The translations under genes were made by a program, and so were the position numbers. Under the pieces are notes generated by a model. The model saw only the letters and a list, made by a program, of their open reading frames with translations. It was not told the origin of the DNA and did not search any database. Source: Argopecten irradians (taxonomy: Eukaryota; Mollusca; Bivalvia; Pectinida; Pectinidae). Taken from it: 64,000 bases of DNA. This document shows, piece by piece, positions 24,722 to 36,310 of this stretch (its first letter is position 1; each line of letters begins with the position of its first letter). The stretch covers positions 36,195,604-36,259,603 of the forward strand of contig NC_091142.1 in assembly GCF_041381155.1 (NCBI RefSeq), given 5' to 3'.

Positions 24722-27700
24722 CTACAAAACAAAATAATAGTGTATCAATTTTATGTGTTCGTAACAAATGTCTACATTAAATAAAAAAGGCCATGTATTG
24801 CAAATCATTGAATTTGTTTTGTTTCACATGATGAGGAGGTTAGTCTTGTTTCAGACACTTCAATGGAACTATAATGACACACAAAATATATATCCTTTAC
24901 TGAGGACAATTATCATGACCAAATAAACGCTAATGATACCAAGAATCAAAATTACCTGCATATTTTCCTTGTATAGACTGGTCTTTGCATTTTGGAATTC
25001 GTTTGTCATGTTCCTCATGGCCATGCTGTGCAGTTTTCTTTATCTCATCTATGTCGACAGAGATGTTGCCATGAGCTCCAATACTTTTAGGAATACCACT
25101 TGTATCACTTCCGTAACTCGACGGTGATTGAGGACCGGATACTTCCCGTTTGTAAACGATGGATTGCAGTCCTGATGTTTTATATAACGTTTCTCGCGAT
25201 GACGACATCGACAAGCCTAGGTTTTTTCGCTTCTTCATTTCTGTCAAGACATGGAACGTTGCTTTGTGAAGTGGTCTGCGATATTTCCCTTTATCCACGT
25301 CGTACTCCAGTGTAGCGAACTCACCAACCCCGTACGCTTGATGTCTCTCTACATAAAATGACAGGGAGTTATCCTTATTGTTACTGTCAAACATTATAAA
25401 CGGACTTACCCGAGGAGAGTGCATAGGGAAGCGGATCGCCGTATTTAAGGCCAGCGAAACCCTTACTCTGTCCATATTTTTCAGTCTTATGGTTGGTGAA
25501 GTACATATTTGAATTAAGTTCATTCCCAGTTCTTCCATACGCTCTTTACTCATTTCCTTTCTTTCATCTTGGCTCACTATTTCCGAGCGGAGATATAATA
25601 GCTTTCCTTCTGTTATGATTTTAGAAAAGAGTAGGATGTTACATCGTGGATCGTCAAGGTTATAAACTAATTTGACTACCGATTTTATTTGCACAGAACG
25701 AACGAGTTGTCGTTGTCTAGTGACAATCACTCTGAAATGTAAAATAAAGTAAAAGATAAACTGAAGAACATTGTAGCAAAAGCTTCACATAGACAAGGAC
25801 GCAATGGCATACGGATTTGGAACGATAGCTGTTCATCCTATTGAAATCACAAAGAAAGAACTTTTTCTTGTCTGGAATTTTGAATCATCGCGCCCATAGG
25901 CGCCACATGGATTCGAACTTGCAACCAGAGGTGAATACCTTGTGATAATACGACGGGTCATTTAAACCACTGCCACCGCAGCCCCTCGTGACCCAGAGAT
26001 TGAGGACTTGTGGTATTAGATGTATGTTAGGACATCTTCACCACTCGTCACCACGGCCCCTTTTGACTCAGAGATGGTGGGCTTGGTGTAATATGTTGGG
26101 ACATCTTAATCACTCGGCCATCACGGCCCGCTGTGACTCAGAGATAGAGGACCAGGTGTAATATATTGGGATATCTTAACCACTCGGTCACCACTGCCTC
26201 TTGTGACTCGTATATTGGGGGGCTTGTGGTAATATGTCGGGACATTATGAAAATGATTTTAGCATTACTGCCAAAAATAATTATATTTACATCCACAGTG
26301 TAGTGAAATGAGTACATACAGCCAGGCCATGAAGCCGAGCTGTGGTCTACAAATACTATTATACTTCTACAGCATTATTAATAATTATAAAGTGATTTCT
26401 GCAGGCATGTTTCTATTTAAACATCCGTAAGGCATAAAAAACAAGACATTTACAGTGCATAAAGTCGATGGTGTAACTAATGCTTACAAGGCATCATAAA
26501 TGTTTGTCTGTCTATTTGAATGATTTTTACAGCATCATTAATCAAATCTAGTGGTTTCATATAGATCATTGAAGAAAAAGTATAATGATCTAATAATTAT
26601 TACGTGACGTCACATTGCACCCATAGCGAACCACCAGCGTTCCAAAAAAGACTGAATGGATATTTATAATTTCCATTGCGGCTATAAATAGAAGTTCATT
26701 GAAGATATTATCAAAATCCATTTATATATTTATATTTCAATATCAATTTGTCATGTTGTATTGTCCTATTGGCAACCTCGACATGCGAAGAATGACAGTA
26801 CGAAACCATGCCAGGCGTAGAGCAACACGCGCTATCCGAAGAGCGATGGTGTGTCACGCGATGAGCTATAATGTATACAAGTATTAGCTTCCCAAAAAGC
26901 TATGAAGGCTACCATACAGCATTAATTATCAGTAAGCAATAATAGGAAAGCTTGACGAATTGTTCTGTTCACAGATAGCTGCCATTGTTCTTATGACAAT
27001 TCATTTGTGAAGAATGATAATTTAAAAGCTTTCACATACAATGTAAAAGATAATAAACTTCATGGTTTTCATGAAAGGGTCACTAGGCTACCTTTTCGAA
27101 ACAAACAAAAATAAAAAAGTCTCTTTAAAACAATTATAACATAATAAAATTGATAATGATGGCCAATGATGAGGTTACAACACTAACGAAGTTGAAGTTT
27201 TGCTGTCTGGCGCAGAAATAGGTAGTCAACTAACACGACGTCGGGAAACATAATACGACCTGAGCTATGAAAATTAACGTTTTGTTTATTTTAATAAAGT
27301 TTTTCAGAAGGTGTAGTGGGCTTTTTCCTAATGCTAACAAGTTTTCCGTCTAATATACACTGTACTGATATACATGTACATGTACTTGGACAAGTTGGTG
27401 AAATACATGATATACGCATAGAAACAAGCATAACATTTCGTTTAAAAATGTACTTTACTTTAGCGCATACAGTTCCACATATATCCCCTAAGTAAAGCCT
27501 AACTTTGTTTCAGCATTTCCCATGCTACGGAAAGTTTTTACAAGTAGGTCATGATTATCGAGCTAACAGTACTAGTTAGGCTCTATATAGATCCTCAACG
27601 CGCTCCTGAAATTGTTTCAATTCAGTACGTGTAGCGCCGTCTTGTGTGATTTCTGAGAATAATGTCCGACAACCAGAAAAACATTCGGACCTCTCTGGGT

Positions 27701-30700
27701 TCATCTAATGATAATCTGTTTGCAATAAATTCCCAACTGGTACCCTTTACACACATGAAATCTTCAACAACAAGTAACCAATCAACACACGTAAATCGTT
27801 TTGGCCAGCCAATCAAAGTGAACAGACTATTTATAACAATGTGAAATCCCAACAACATGGCAGGCAAAGCGACCGATTATAATAGCTACCACATTGGGAT
27901 GGTAGCGATAATGCGAAAAGCGACAATGTAACAACTCGCACACAACAGTGATACTTCATGACAGACGAAAGTACTCACGGATAAAAGTGAAACTTCATAA
28001 CAAACGGAAGTACTCACGACAAAACTGAAACTTCATAACAGACGGAAGTTCTCACGGACACAACTGAAACTTTATAACAGACGGATCTACTGATGGACAA
28101 AAGTGATACTTCATGACAGACGGAAGCACTCACGGACAAAAGTGATACTTCATGACAGATAGAAGCACTCACGGACAAAAGTGAAACTTCATAACAGACA
28201 GAAGCAGATCTCACGGACAAAAGATGATATTTCATGACAGATAGAAGTACTCAAGGACAAAAGGTGATATTTCATGACAGATAGCAGTACTCAAGGACAA
28301 AAGTGATACTTCATGACAGACGAAAGTACTCACGGACAAAAGTGATACTTCATGACAGACGGAAGTACTCACGGACAAAAGGTGATATTTCATGACAGAT
28401 AGCAGTACTCAAGGACAAAAGTGATACTTCATGACAGACGGAAGTACTCACGGACAAAAGGTGATATTTCATGACAGATAGAAGTACTCAAGGACAAAAG
28501 TGTTACTTCATGACAGATAGAAGTACTCATGGACAAAAGTGATACTTCATGACAGACGGAAGTACTCACGGACAAAAGTGAAGTTTCATGACAGATAGAA
28601 GTACTCACGGACAAAAGTGATACTTCATGACAGACGGAAGTACTCACGGACAAAAGTGAAGTTTCATAACAGACGGAAGTATTTACGGACAAAAGTGATA
28701 CTTCATGGCAGACGGAAGTACTCACGGACAAAAGTGAAACTTCATAACCGACGGAAGTACTCACGGACAAAAGTGATACTTCATGACAGACGGAAGTACT
28801 CACGGACTAAAGTGATACTTCATGACAGATAGAAGTACTCACGGACAAAAGTGATACTTCATGACAGACGGAAGTACTCACGGACAAAAGTGATACTTCA
28901 TGACAGATAGAAATACTCACGGACAAAAGTGATACTTCATGACAGATAGAAGTACTCACGGACAAAAGTGAAACTTCATAACAGACGGAAGTACTCACGG
29001 ACAAAAGTGAAACTTCATACCAGACGGAAGTACTCACGGACAAGTGATACTAATGACAGACGGAAGTACTCACGGACAAAAGTGAAACTTCTTAACAGAC
29101 GGAAGTACTCACTGACAAAAGTGAAACTTCATAACAGACGGAAGTACTCACGAACAAAAATTATACTTCATGACAGACGGAAGAACTCACGGACAAAAGT
29201 GAAACTTCATAACAGACGGAAGTACTTACGAACAAAAGTGATATTTCATGACCGATAGAAGCACTCACGGACAAAAGTGAAACTTCATAACAGACGGAAG
29301 TACTCACGGACAAAAGTGATAATTCATGACAGACGGAAGTACTCACGGACAAAAGTGATACTTCATGACAGATAGAAGTACTCACGGACAAAAGTGATAC
29401 TGCATGACAGACAGAAGTACTCACGGACAAAAGTGATACTTCATGACAGATAGAAGTACTCACGGACAAAAGTGAAACTTCATAACAGACGGAAGTACTC
29501 ACGGACAAAAGTGAAACTTCATAACAGACGGAAGTACTCACGGACAAGTGATACTCATGACAGACGGAAGTATTCACGGACAAAAGTGAAACTTTATAAC
29601 AGACGGAAGTACTAACAAACAAAAGTGATACTTCATGACAGATAGAAGCACTCACGGACAAAAGTGAAACTTCATAACAGACGGAAGTACTCACGTACAA
29701 GTGTTACTCATGACAGACGGAAGTATTCACGGACAAAAGTGAAACTTCATAACAGTCGGAAGTACTAACAAACAAAAGTGATACTTCATGACAGATAGAA
29801 GCACTCACGGACAAAAGTGAAACTTCATAACAGGCGGAAGTACTCACGGACAAAAGTGAAACTTTATAACAGACGGAAGTACTTACGAACAAAAGTGAAA
29901 CTTCATAACAGACGGAACTACTCACGGACAAAAGTTATATTTCATGACAGTCGGAAGTACTCACGGACAAAAGTGATCCGTTGTAACCTCAAACAGGTTT
30001 GGTTCGACCTCCTTTATTGTCGCCGATTCCAACTCCTTAACCTCACCGTCCTCTACATACAGGACAAGTGCAGTAGGCTGTTCACCTTCAGGAGTAGGCT
30101 GGAGAGACTGTATAGGCAGTGTCAGGCGCACAGGAACTTGAAAGTTGTGTTCATGTGTCACGTTCACTTTGTCGGAGATTCCAAGCATACCATGATCCTT
30201 CCCAAGTAACTGAGTTATCTTCCGACTTTTAATTGCTTCATCAAGGGAGGTAACCTTAAAACAAAAGTATAATTGTTCCAACGGATCATTTTTAAAGATT
30301 TGTAATAATTTTCTATACTATTTTACGATAACTCTTAGTCAACAATTTTGGTTTTGGTTTTATTAGTTTAACGTTAGTGTAACGGCCATTGTCACACAAC
30401 AATAAAATGCGTAGCCATGAATTCATTACTTCTTTTTTACAGGAGTATTGCTTTTTGATTAGTGCTCAAAATGTTAACCATCTACCTCGACAGTGACTGT
30501 CATGGTACTCCGTACCGCACCAGGAGGGAAGTCTAGTTTCATGTCTTCATTTTGCGGATCCAACTCCATCACACCACCTGCCTTCGTAACGTCAAATGTC
30601 TGAGTTTCAACCTCAGACGTTATAAACACGGCATCAATATCAAACTGGTCTGTTTCAATGCCCACAGTCATCTGTCCGACCTAAGAAAGAATAAATATTT

Positions 30701-32294
30701 CACGATTTTTTTTTTTTTTTTTTTTTTTTTTTGAATTGATTCCGTTAGGTTAAACGATGTTAACCATATAATTAAAAAACAATAATAATGCAATGTACCT
30801 TCATCTTCACCTCATGACGAGTCCATGTTTCTTTTCCTCTTTGTCTCACATGGAAGGTATATATGGCGTTGCGCGTAGGGGTTTTAGGTTCAAAAATTAC
30901 TTCCATAAAACCATCTGAATTTTTTAATATGAAACTTTCTTTTTCGGTTTTGCTTTCAAGTGTAACATAGGGCATAGGATATATGTCCCTTTTTGCACAT
31001 TCAGCCTCGGTCAGAGTTGGGCTGGATATATCCACGCCTATTACAGTTGATTCGATTGTGATTTTGTCGTTTTGAATCTCTTTTGAGGGGAATTCTTTGT
31101 TTCTTTTTTCTGGGTCCCATGGCTTAGTTTTAACACAGATTAAGTCTTTGTAACTTATGCCTCTGAAATGTAAAAATATAATCCCTTGATAAATGAGCAT
31201 TTATGTTATATGTAAATTTTGACTTTGAAATAACATCATTGTTCAGGTCTAGTATAGGGGAAAGTAACTCTTAAGGGATCTTTAAACAACCTATATTACT
31301 ATAACTCTTATCTTCATCCTATTCTTACCATAACTCTACATCATTTGGATCATTATCTAATGATGATTTTATGTGTTCTAGAAATAAATAGCGTAAAACA
31401 TTTCGTAATAAGAACATTTTGATAAACCATTTTCTGAAAAATTTAAAAAATGAGTGTTTACAATATGAATTACGCTGAAAAAACCATGGTCATCGTTCGA
31501 TGTTCCCCAATATTTATTTGAACGAGTCGTTGTATGAGTGTGATGTTTATGTTAATTACATATCGTTATAAAGACTAAATTGATTTCACATCTGATTGTA
31601 AATATCGTGTTCACTTACTCGTCCATTCTGCGATCTTCTATGTTTGGAAGTGAAACCTCGTCCAATCTGCAATATGATTGGTGTAATATTTATAAGATAG
31701 AAAGCTGATACTGAAATCTGACAATAACTTGGTGATAGATTGGTATGACTAGAACTATTCGTTCTGTACTTTTCGTTCTTTTTCTATATTAATTAGATTG
31801 CTTGCTGTTAGCTATTAACACTTATTACACGGATACAATTAAACCGCCAAAATTTCCTCTTCGTATACTATTTTGTGTGTGCATGGAATTTTATTGGTAA
31901 TAGCTAGATGTTGTGTATTATAAATGCCGTGAAATGTATTTTATGTGCCGATCGCAAAATAAAAATCATTTATGAATGAGCGAGAGAATGGGTCAGTAAA
32001 TGGGAGTAAACTATATTATGAAAATATACAATAAACATCCATGATTGTAAAAACATTTAAATACTGGTATGACACTATGAATTTATTGATTGACTAATAT
32101 CAAGTTTACATGTAGGTATGAAAGTGTATACGTGAATACATTAATTGTATTATGTTATTTACAATTGTTTATGTATTAATGAAATGATACGTTGGGAAAA
32201 CATACAAAGTATTATTCGACGAGGTTGACACATAATTATGTACTTATGATTCTGTATAGAAAATAGTTTATTACCTGCTTGGCTTACTGCCCAT
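24411..32294 (-). CDS. Gene B: intact ZU5-UPA-Death protein, 667 aa
   Basis: Exons complement(join(24411..24721, 24956..25731, 29965..30254, 30486..30680, 30799..31162, 31619..31666, 32275..32294)) sum to 2004 bp in one open frame. The start MGSKPSRLDEVSL is preceded by an in-frame stop in the same exon. Domains: N-terminal beta-rich region (about 23-144, family not recognised), ZU5 (about 173-305, with KAGGVMELDP and FPPGAV at 195-200), HFCP at 303-306, UPA-like region (about 307-500), a polar Ser-rich linker, and Death domain (about 572-660). No LRR, signal peptide or membrane segment is visible. Relatives such as PIDD1 are cytoplasmic scaffolds for Death-domain partners; this protein's partner is unknown. 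Intron 5 holds the splice-donor minisatellite. This is the only one of the four paralogues without a frameshift. Confidence 0.87.
24956..25731 (-). CDS. Gene B exon 6: UPA-like region and linker
   Basis: 776 bp, phase 2 in and phase 1 out, starting after CATTTCAG. It reads LVYNLDDPRCNILLF, YLRSEIVSQDERKEM, CTSPTIRLKNMDRVRVSL, DNSLSFYVERHQAYG and FATLEYDVDKGKYRRPLHKA, then a Ser-rich stretch. UPA assignment rests on position after ZU5 and before the Death domain, and on beta-strand spacing. Confidence 0.82.
25890..26246 (-). mobile_element. Tandem tRNA-derived SINE heads, copy in gene B intron 5
   Basis: On the - strand GACCGAGTGGTTAAGAT-like A boxes repeat about every 80 bp, four times, and one unit at the 3' end has a B box (GGTTGCAAGTTCGAATCC, 25909-25926). 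From memory the sequence resembles a Ser/Leu-tRNA-like SINE head common in molluscs. The identical array is in gene D. Confidence 0.75.
27947..29964 (-). repeat. 39-bp minisatellite with splice donors, about 52 copies
   Basis: In gene sense each unit reads GTGAGTACTTCCGTCTGT, then CATGAAGTATCA, then CTTTTGTCC. TTTTGTCC|GTGAGT is the exact end of exon 5 plus its donor, and ATCACTTTTGTCC matches 13 exon bases. The array begins directly at the true donor (29964) and fills the exon-proximal half of intron 5. Some units have GTAAGT (TTTTGTTCGTAAGT); others have lost the GT (CCTTGAGT). Because 39 is divisible by three, long open frames appear on both strands (VSLLSVSTSVCHE on -); I do not call them genes. 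Confidence 0.97.
29965..30254 (-). CDS. Gene B exon 5: second half of ZU5, ends HFC
   Basis: 290 bp, starting after TTTTAAG and ending TTTTGTCC before GTGAGT. It reads LLGKDHGMLGISDKVNVTHE, VPVRLTLPIQ, LVLYVEDGEVKELESA and FEVTTDHFC; the next codon (P) is split by the intron. HFC occupies the HFS self-cleavage position of PIDD1. Confidence 0.9.
30486..30680 (-). CDS. Gene B exon 4: first half of ZU5
   Basis: 195 bp, phase 0 at both ends, acceptor TTCTTAG, donor GTAGAT. It contains KAGGVMELDPQNEDMKLDF followed by PPGAVRSTMTVTVE, a clear ZU5 signature. A T-run of about 20 bases (30709-30732) lies in the preceding intron. Confidence 0.9.
30799..31162 (-). CDS. Gene B exon 3: N-terminal beta-rich region
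   Basis: 364 bp, starting after CATTTCAG. It reads GISYKDLICVKTKPWDPEKR, IQNDKITIESTVIGVDI, then FMEVIFEPKTPTRNAIYTFH. The family is not recognised; it could be a degenerate first ZU5, as PIDD1 has two, but that is a guess. Confidence 0.82.
31619..31666 (-). CDS. Gene B exon 2 (48 bp)
   Basis: A microexon encoding LDEVSLPNIEDRRMDE, after ATTGCAG and before GTAAGT. The frame joins exons 1 and 3 without a stop. The identical exon is in gene D; gene C lacks it and uses a longer first exon. Confidence 0.75.
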
Positions 32295-32331
32295 TTCTTT
32301 CGTTTCATCTCAAAACTTAACAATTTTTGAT
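32275..32331 (-). CDS. Gene B exon 1 with start codon (CDS 32275-32294)
   Basis: GAAATGGGCAGTAAGCC gives MGSKPS; an in-frame TGA lies upstream within the exon, so 32294 is the first possible start. The exon itself begins after GTTTCAG at 32332, so at least one 5' UTR exon lies further upstream. Confidence 0.7.
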
Positions 32332-32835
32332 CTGAAACACAAAATAAACAGAATATTTTAATACAATTTCATTATCAATACATCATTCCACACGATCTGT
32401 TTTTGTTGTTTAACTTTTGCAGTATAAACGGAATTCTTACAACATACACATGACCATGACCGTTTTCGATTATGCGGTTTGACTGGTTGGACCTAGTTGT
32501 TCGTTTATTAATTAAAGACGGACCTGGTGATTTTATATTGTTTACAGACGAGCCTTGACAAAGCCCTCACAGGCCTGTATAAAAAACCGCAGGTCTGTCA
32601 GGATATGTACTCAAAATAATGACTTTAACAAACGGTCGAACCGGTTGTTCCGAATAAACGAAAACGACCCTTGTAACACAGTTATAGTCAGGTAAACATT
32701 TTGTTGGGGCTCGATAACATATTCGACAACACTACCCGTGTAATCAACACCCTTGATGTTTATTTTATGACAACCTTGGTTTGACAATCCTGTGACATGT
32801 ATTTTAATGTTAGTTTCTTGTCAGTTATAACCTAT

Positions 32836-33562
32836 GCTTTACTGTAAATCGACTGTCTTTCGCGGATGCTGATTTGATAGTAGATAACCTTATTTTACTA
32901 TTAATTAAACAGTACTTGTTTAAACCTACAACCATTATGACGAGTGAAACTTGGGATAAACTTGTATCAAAATAAAACTTGGGATATATATACTTGCATC
33001 TATATTTGATACATATATATACATGTACATAATTACACGGAATTCTTATATAAAATGAAACCTTTTTGTGTTGCTAAATAAACTCCATGTTCAAACTGTT
33101 AACTTTTTAACCATGTGAACAGTGAACCACCTAGTCTGAGTCTGCAAATTAATATAGCTCCCCCATTGTGTATGTGTTGTCTTTATATATGTGTGTGAGA
33201 GAGTAAGTAAAGGCATATAAAATAGCCAACCCTATACTAATATTTAGTGGTAAAATTCTATACGAATGGATATGGTTGCATGTTTATAAGTTTGAATGTA
33301 CATGTATTGTATTTGTAATGTGTTGTTGATAAAATTGAAATTGAATTAAAAAAAATTGTTTAACAAAACTTTCGCGGTTACTTATTTTCGCGATTTTCCT
33401 TTCAGTTAAAATGTTATGGAAATACCGCTGAGTTGAATTGTGGAAGCATTGTGGAATGTATCAATTCGTGGAGATAAACTTTGGCAAATTTACCTTGATT
33501 GCGAAATTCGCGAAAATACAAATGTAACTTACATGCGAAACAAAGTCGGTTTACAGTAACCA
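32836..33562. mobile_element. MITE-like element with ~30-bp inverted ends
   Basis: GCTTTACTGTAAATCGAC at 32836 and GTCGGTTTACAGTAACCA ending at 33562 are imperfect inverted ends; TTTCGCGG-type and TTCGCGA motifs follow inside both ends. No transposase frame is present. Bivalve DNA often carries such ends, by recall only. Confidence 0.55.
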
Positions 33563-35340
33563 AAACGCAACTTTGTTAAATAACGTCATTGAATTACGTT
33601 AGCATCGCTGTAATATGCGTTCTAGGGGTGTACAAGATTGCATTTCAATCACGTAAAAAGACTTTATAGAATGTTTTTGTCTTGCACTACATCCACTTAC
33701 ATGAGACTTCTTTACTTATCCTATGCCTGTTTGCGCGCCCACGACCTTATGTCTGGCCGCATGTCAAACCTCCCACCTACAATAACAGACACGTGCCATC
33801 ATGGATCAGTTATCCATTTGTCTGTCATATCGCTCTTGAACTTTTCCACATTCTTTCGTACTATCTTTGTAAAATCGGAAATAAATTACAATAAAAAGTT
33901 TACATTGAAAATCGTTAATTTCATAAATAACAAAAGATATATTTAATGAATGAAGCATGTCATTGTTCAGATCCACCTGTGGTAGATACTTATCTAGGTC
34001 GTTAACTGTTGGGTCTTGTATATGCACATGCTCGAGCAATGGCTTCAAACAATGTTATCTGATTGTTGTCCAAACGGCTGTGTGTCAAACCTGTACGGTA
34101 AGAACCGTGTAATTACGTGACTTGTATTGTAGTGTCATACAATACCATTGTTATGTTTCAATACAAAGTTCATTGTTTTATCTATACATGTGTAGCCGAT
34201 TAGACTTATCTTAGTATGATACTGCGGTATGATTTAAGATTCATAACGATTATGACACATGACATATTTATACTACATTTACAGAACTTATCAATAATAC
34301 GAATATAAATAATGCAACACCAATCCTATCGCTTTTATTGTAAGAAATATGTTGTTTGATACTTGTGATAACAGCAAACTTTTATCGAGTGTTTGTTCTG
34401 TGTATATTCACGTTTAACAAACAAATGGCGGAGCAGTTAAAAGTACATATATATAATTATTGTTTAAGAATCAATATAAAAATAAACAAAGAACGACAAC
34501 AACATACATTGATTCATAAACTGAATTAAAAGGAAATACATTAAAAAAGAAACACACTTTTCATTTAAAATAACGAACACCAAATAAAATTTACAATAAG
34601 CAGTTGTGTAAAGTAAAATAATCCACGGTTTTTGGTTTGATGCCAGCATTGTGTCCGGGCAAAGACGGGCTGACTGGATGTGTATGATTACACAATTAAA
34701 AAAAATATTTATAACAATCACGTAACTTTATCAAATGTCATTTTTTATATCTGATAAATGAATTTCTGATATTGCTATATCAATCTAAATATCATATACT
34801 TACCGAAATAGTAACAAAACGTCGTATCCCTCCTTCATGATATTCGGAATTTTAATATTGCTTCCTGGTTTGTTCGGATGAACATAACATAACTAATGCA
34901 TTATATTCGGAATCTCTCGGTAGCTTTCTGTTGATGGCATCAAATAATATGGGTGTTGACGTATAAAGTTTTGGTCAAGCTGAATGTTTGGGGTCGATTT
35001 TTTTTCTGAAACCTTATGTCCTAAAGAAGCGATATGAAAAGTTTCATGCTTTCTTCAAACTTTGAACGAATTTGCCAAAAAACGACCTTAGCCGCTTCAA
35101 TAATTATTATTCCCTAATCACGAGGTTGGCATTATTAAAAACGTTAATCAACGTTGTTTATAGGATATATGCTCACAAATTAGTTACATTTAAAAATTCT
35201 CCAGTCTCCAGTCGAATGGATATGGAAAAATCGCTTTTATTATGCTTGTTTTGTCTGACTCATTAACTATTAACTGTTCAACAGATAGTGCACTTATGAA
35301 ATGCATGCATATGCACACAGAGGAAATAAACGGAAGTACA
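33563..35340. other. Region upstream of gene B, no coding sequence seen
   Basis: AT-rich DNA that should include the gene B promoter. No convincing TATA or initiator could be placed. Confidence 0.4.
34804..34860 (-). other. Possible 5' UTR exon of gene B
   Basis: A strong donor, TTTCG|GTAAGTAT, lies on the - strand at 34803, 2.5 kb above exon 1. Exon 1 needs a partner upstream. No other support; the 5' limit is unknown. Confidence 0.25.
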
Positions 35341-36310
35341 ATTTCAAAACTATTATAAATTATTACAGAATTTTCATTCGACGCATCAGAAGCGTTTAAG
35401 GGCCTAGGATTATTGTAAATAGAGGGCGCTAATGTCGTTACCCCGCAGTATATAAAGCCGCGGTTTCAGCGAGAGAGATTCTTATTGTTGGGCGAGCTGT
35501 GAAGTGATAACACCTTCTAGTTAATACAAGGTTAATATAGATGTGCCTGAACAAGGCTTGCCTATATGCGTCAGTTGTTAATAACTTACGGTAGAGTTGA
35601 GATTGGAGAATGGCGTGCATGAATAAGGCTTTCCTCCTCCGCGTTAAATACTCTGGAGAGTAAGTTGAAAACTGAGCCTTGGGATTGCTCGTTGAATGAT
35701 TACGTTTACATCAATCATTGAGAGTACTAGTGATTACTCTATGAGTACTCGGTAATATGTAATGATTGTGTGTGAATCATTACTGGAGTGATTGCTCTGA
35801 GAGTACTCGGTAAAAGTGAGTGCTCATTAGCAGTGAGTACTGCGAGTACACAGTGATTTTGAGTACTCGGTAGCTCGGTTGTGTGTGTAGGCCTTAGGGA
35901 AAGGTTCTTAATAGATAATATTATATTGATTTTTATCGTAACCTTGTTATATATGTGCGAGTAGGGATTGTCAAATCACCAGAGGTAGGGGAGACTACTC
36001 GCATAAGCTTAATGATCACTCAGTATTTATTGATAATCATGATTTAGGCTGTTTGTATATTTTGAAGTTAAGTTATCATGATCACTCAGAGGCACTGAGT
36101 AATCAGTAGGATTGATATTGTTAATCATAATATTTAGGGATATATAGAATCACAGCTAGGTCAGCTGTGTAATATTTGTATATATTTGGAATTTGATAGG
36201 AACAGTACATAATATAGACACTGTAGATCATCAGTTAATTGTGACTGGTACGGACCCGGTAAACGTCACAAGTCCAACCGTGAACGCGACGACCCGTCAT
36301 GTACTCATAG
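35340..36310 (+). promoter_or_regulatory. TATA-containing, repeat-rich non-coding block; possible solo LTR fossil
   Basis: GTATATAAAGCCGCGG near 35447 is a good TATA box, followed by about 800 bp without a frame but rich in GAGTACTCGGTA (near 35740, 35800 and 35865) and ATCACTCAG motifs. A promoter with a long non-coding leader fits an old solo LTR. No LTR partner or internal genes were seen, so the family is not assigned. Confidence 0.3.

Larger units (their letters stand above)
24143..32832. repeat. Segmental duplication, copy 1 (gene B)
   Basis: Homology to 52726-64000 starts at GTAAGTATTATCTCGATTAG and continues at least to 32832, where the second copy leaves the window. Exons, introns, SINE array and flanks match almost base for base outside the 39-bp array. 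The 2.6-kb length difference equals the array difference. Similarity drops sharply in the last gene exon and its 3' flank. Confidence 0.95.

Noticed and set aside
24933-25315. + strand open frames opposite gene B exon 6 (also 53508-53890)
   Set aside because: Antisense shadows of a conserved coding exon; their duplication merely follows the exon.
26699-26887. Small Arg-rich frame present in both duplicates (also 55274-55462)
   Set aside because: It lies within intron 5 and is identical only because the whole segment is duplicated; no splice or family support.
27622-27867. 81-codon - strand frame present in both duplicates (also 56196-56441)
   Set aside because: Intronic, no recognisable domain, conserved only through the recent duplication.
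28014-29931. Open frames in the gene B copy of the array
   Set aside because: Same reason: intronic minisatellite, not a repeat protein gene.
27947-29964. CRISPR-like array
   Set aside because: Units are contiguous without unique spacers, in a eukaryotic intron.
30486-31162. Ankyrin or UNC5 gene
   Set aside because: ZU5 and Death domains fit, but no ankyrin repeats, extracellular repeats or membrane segment were found in any of the four genes.
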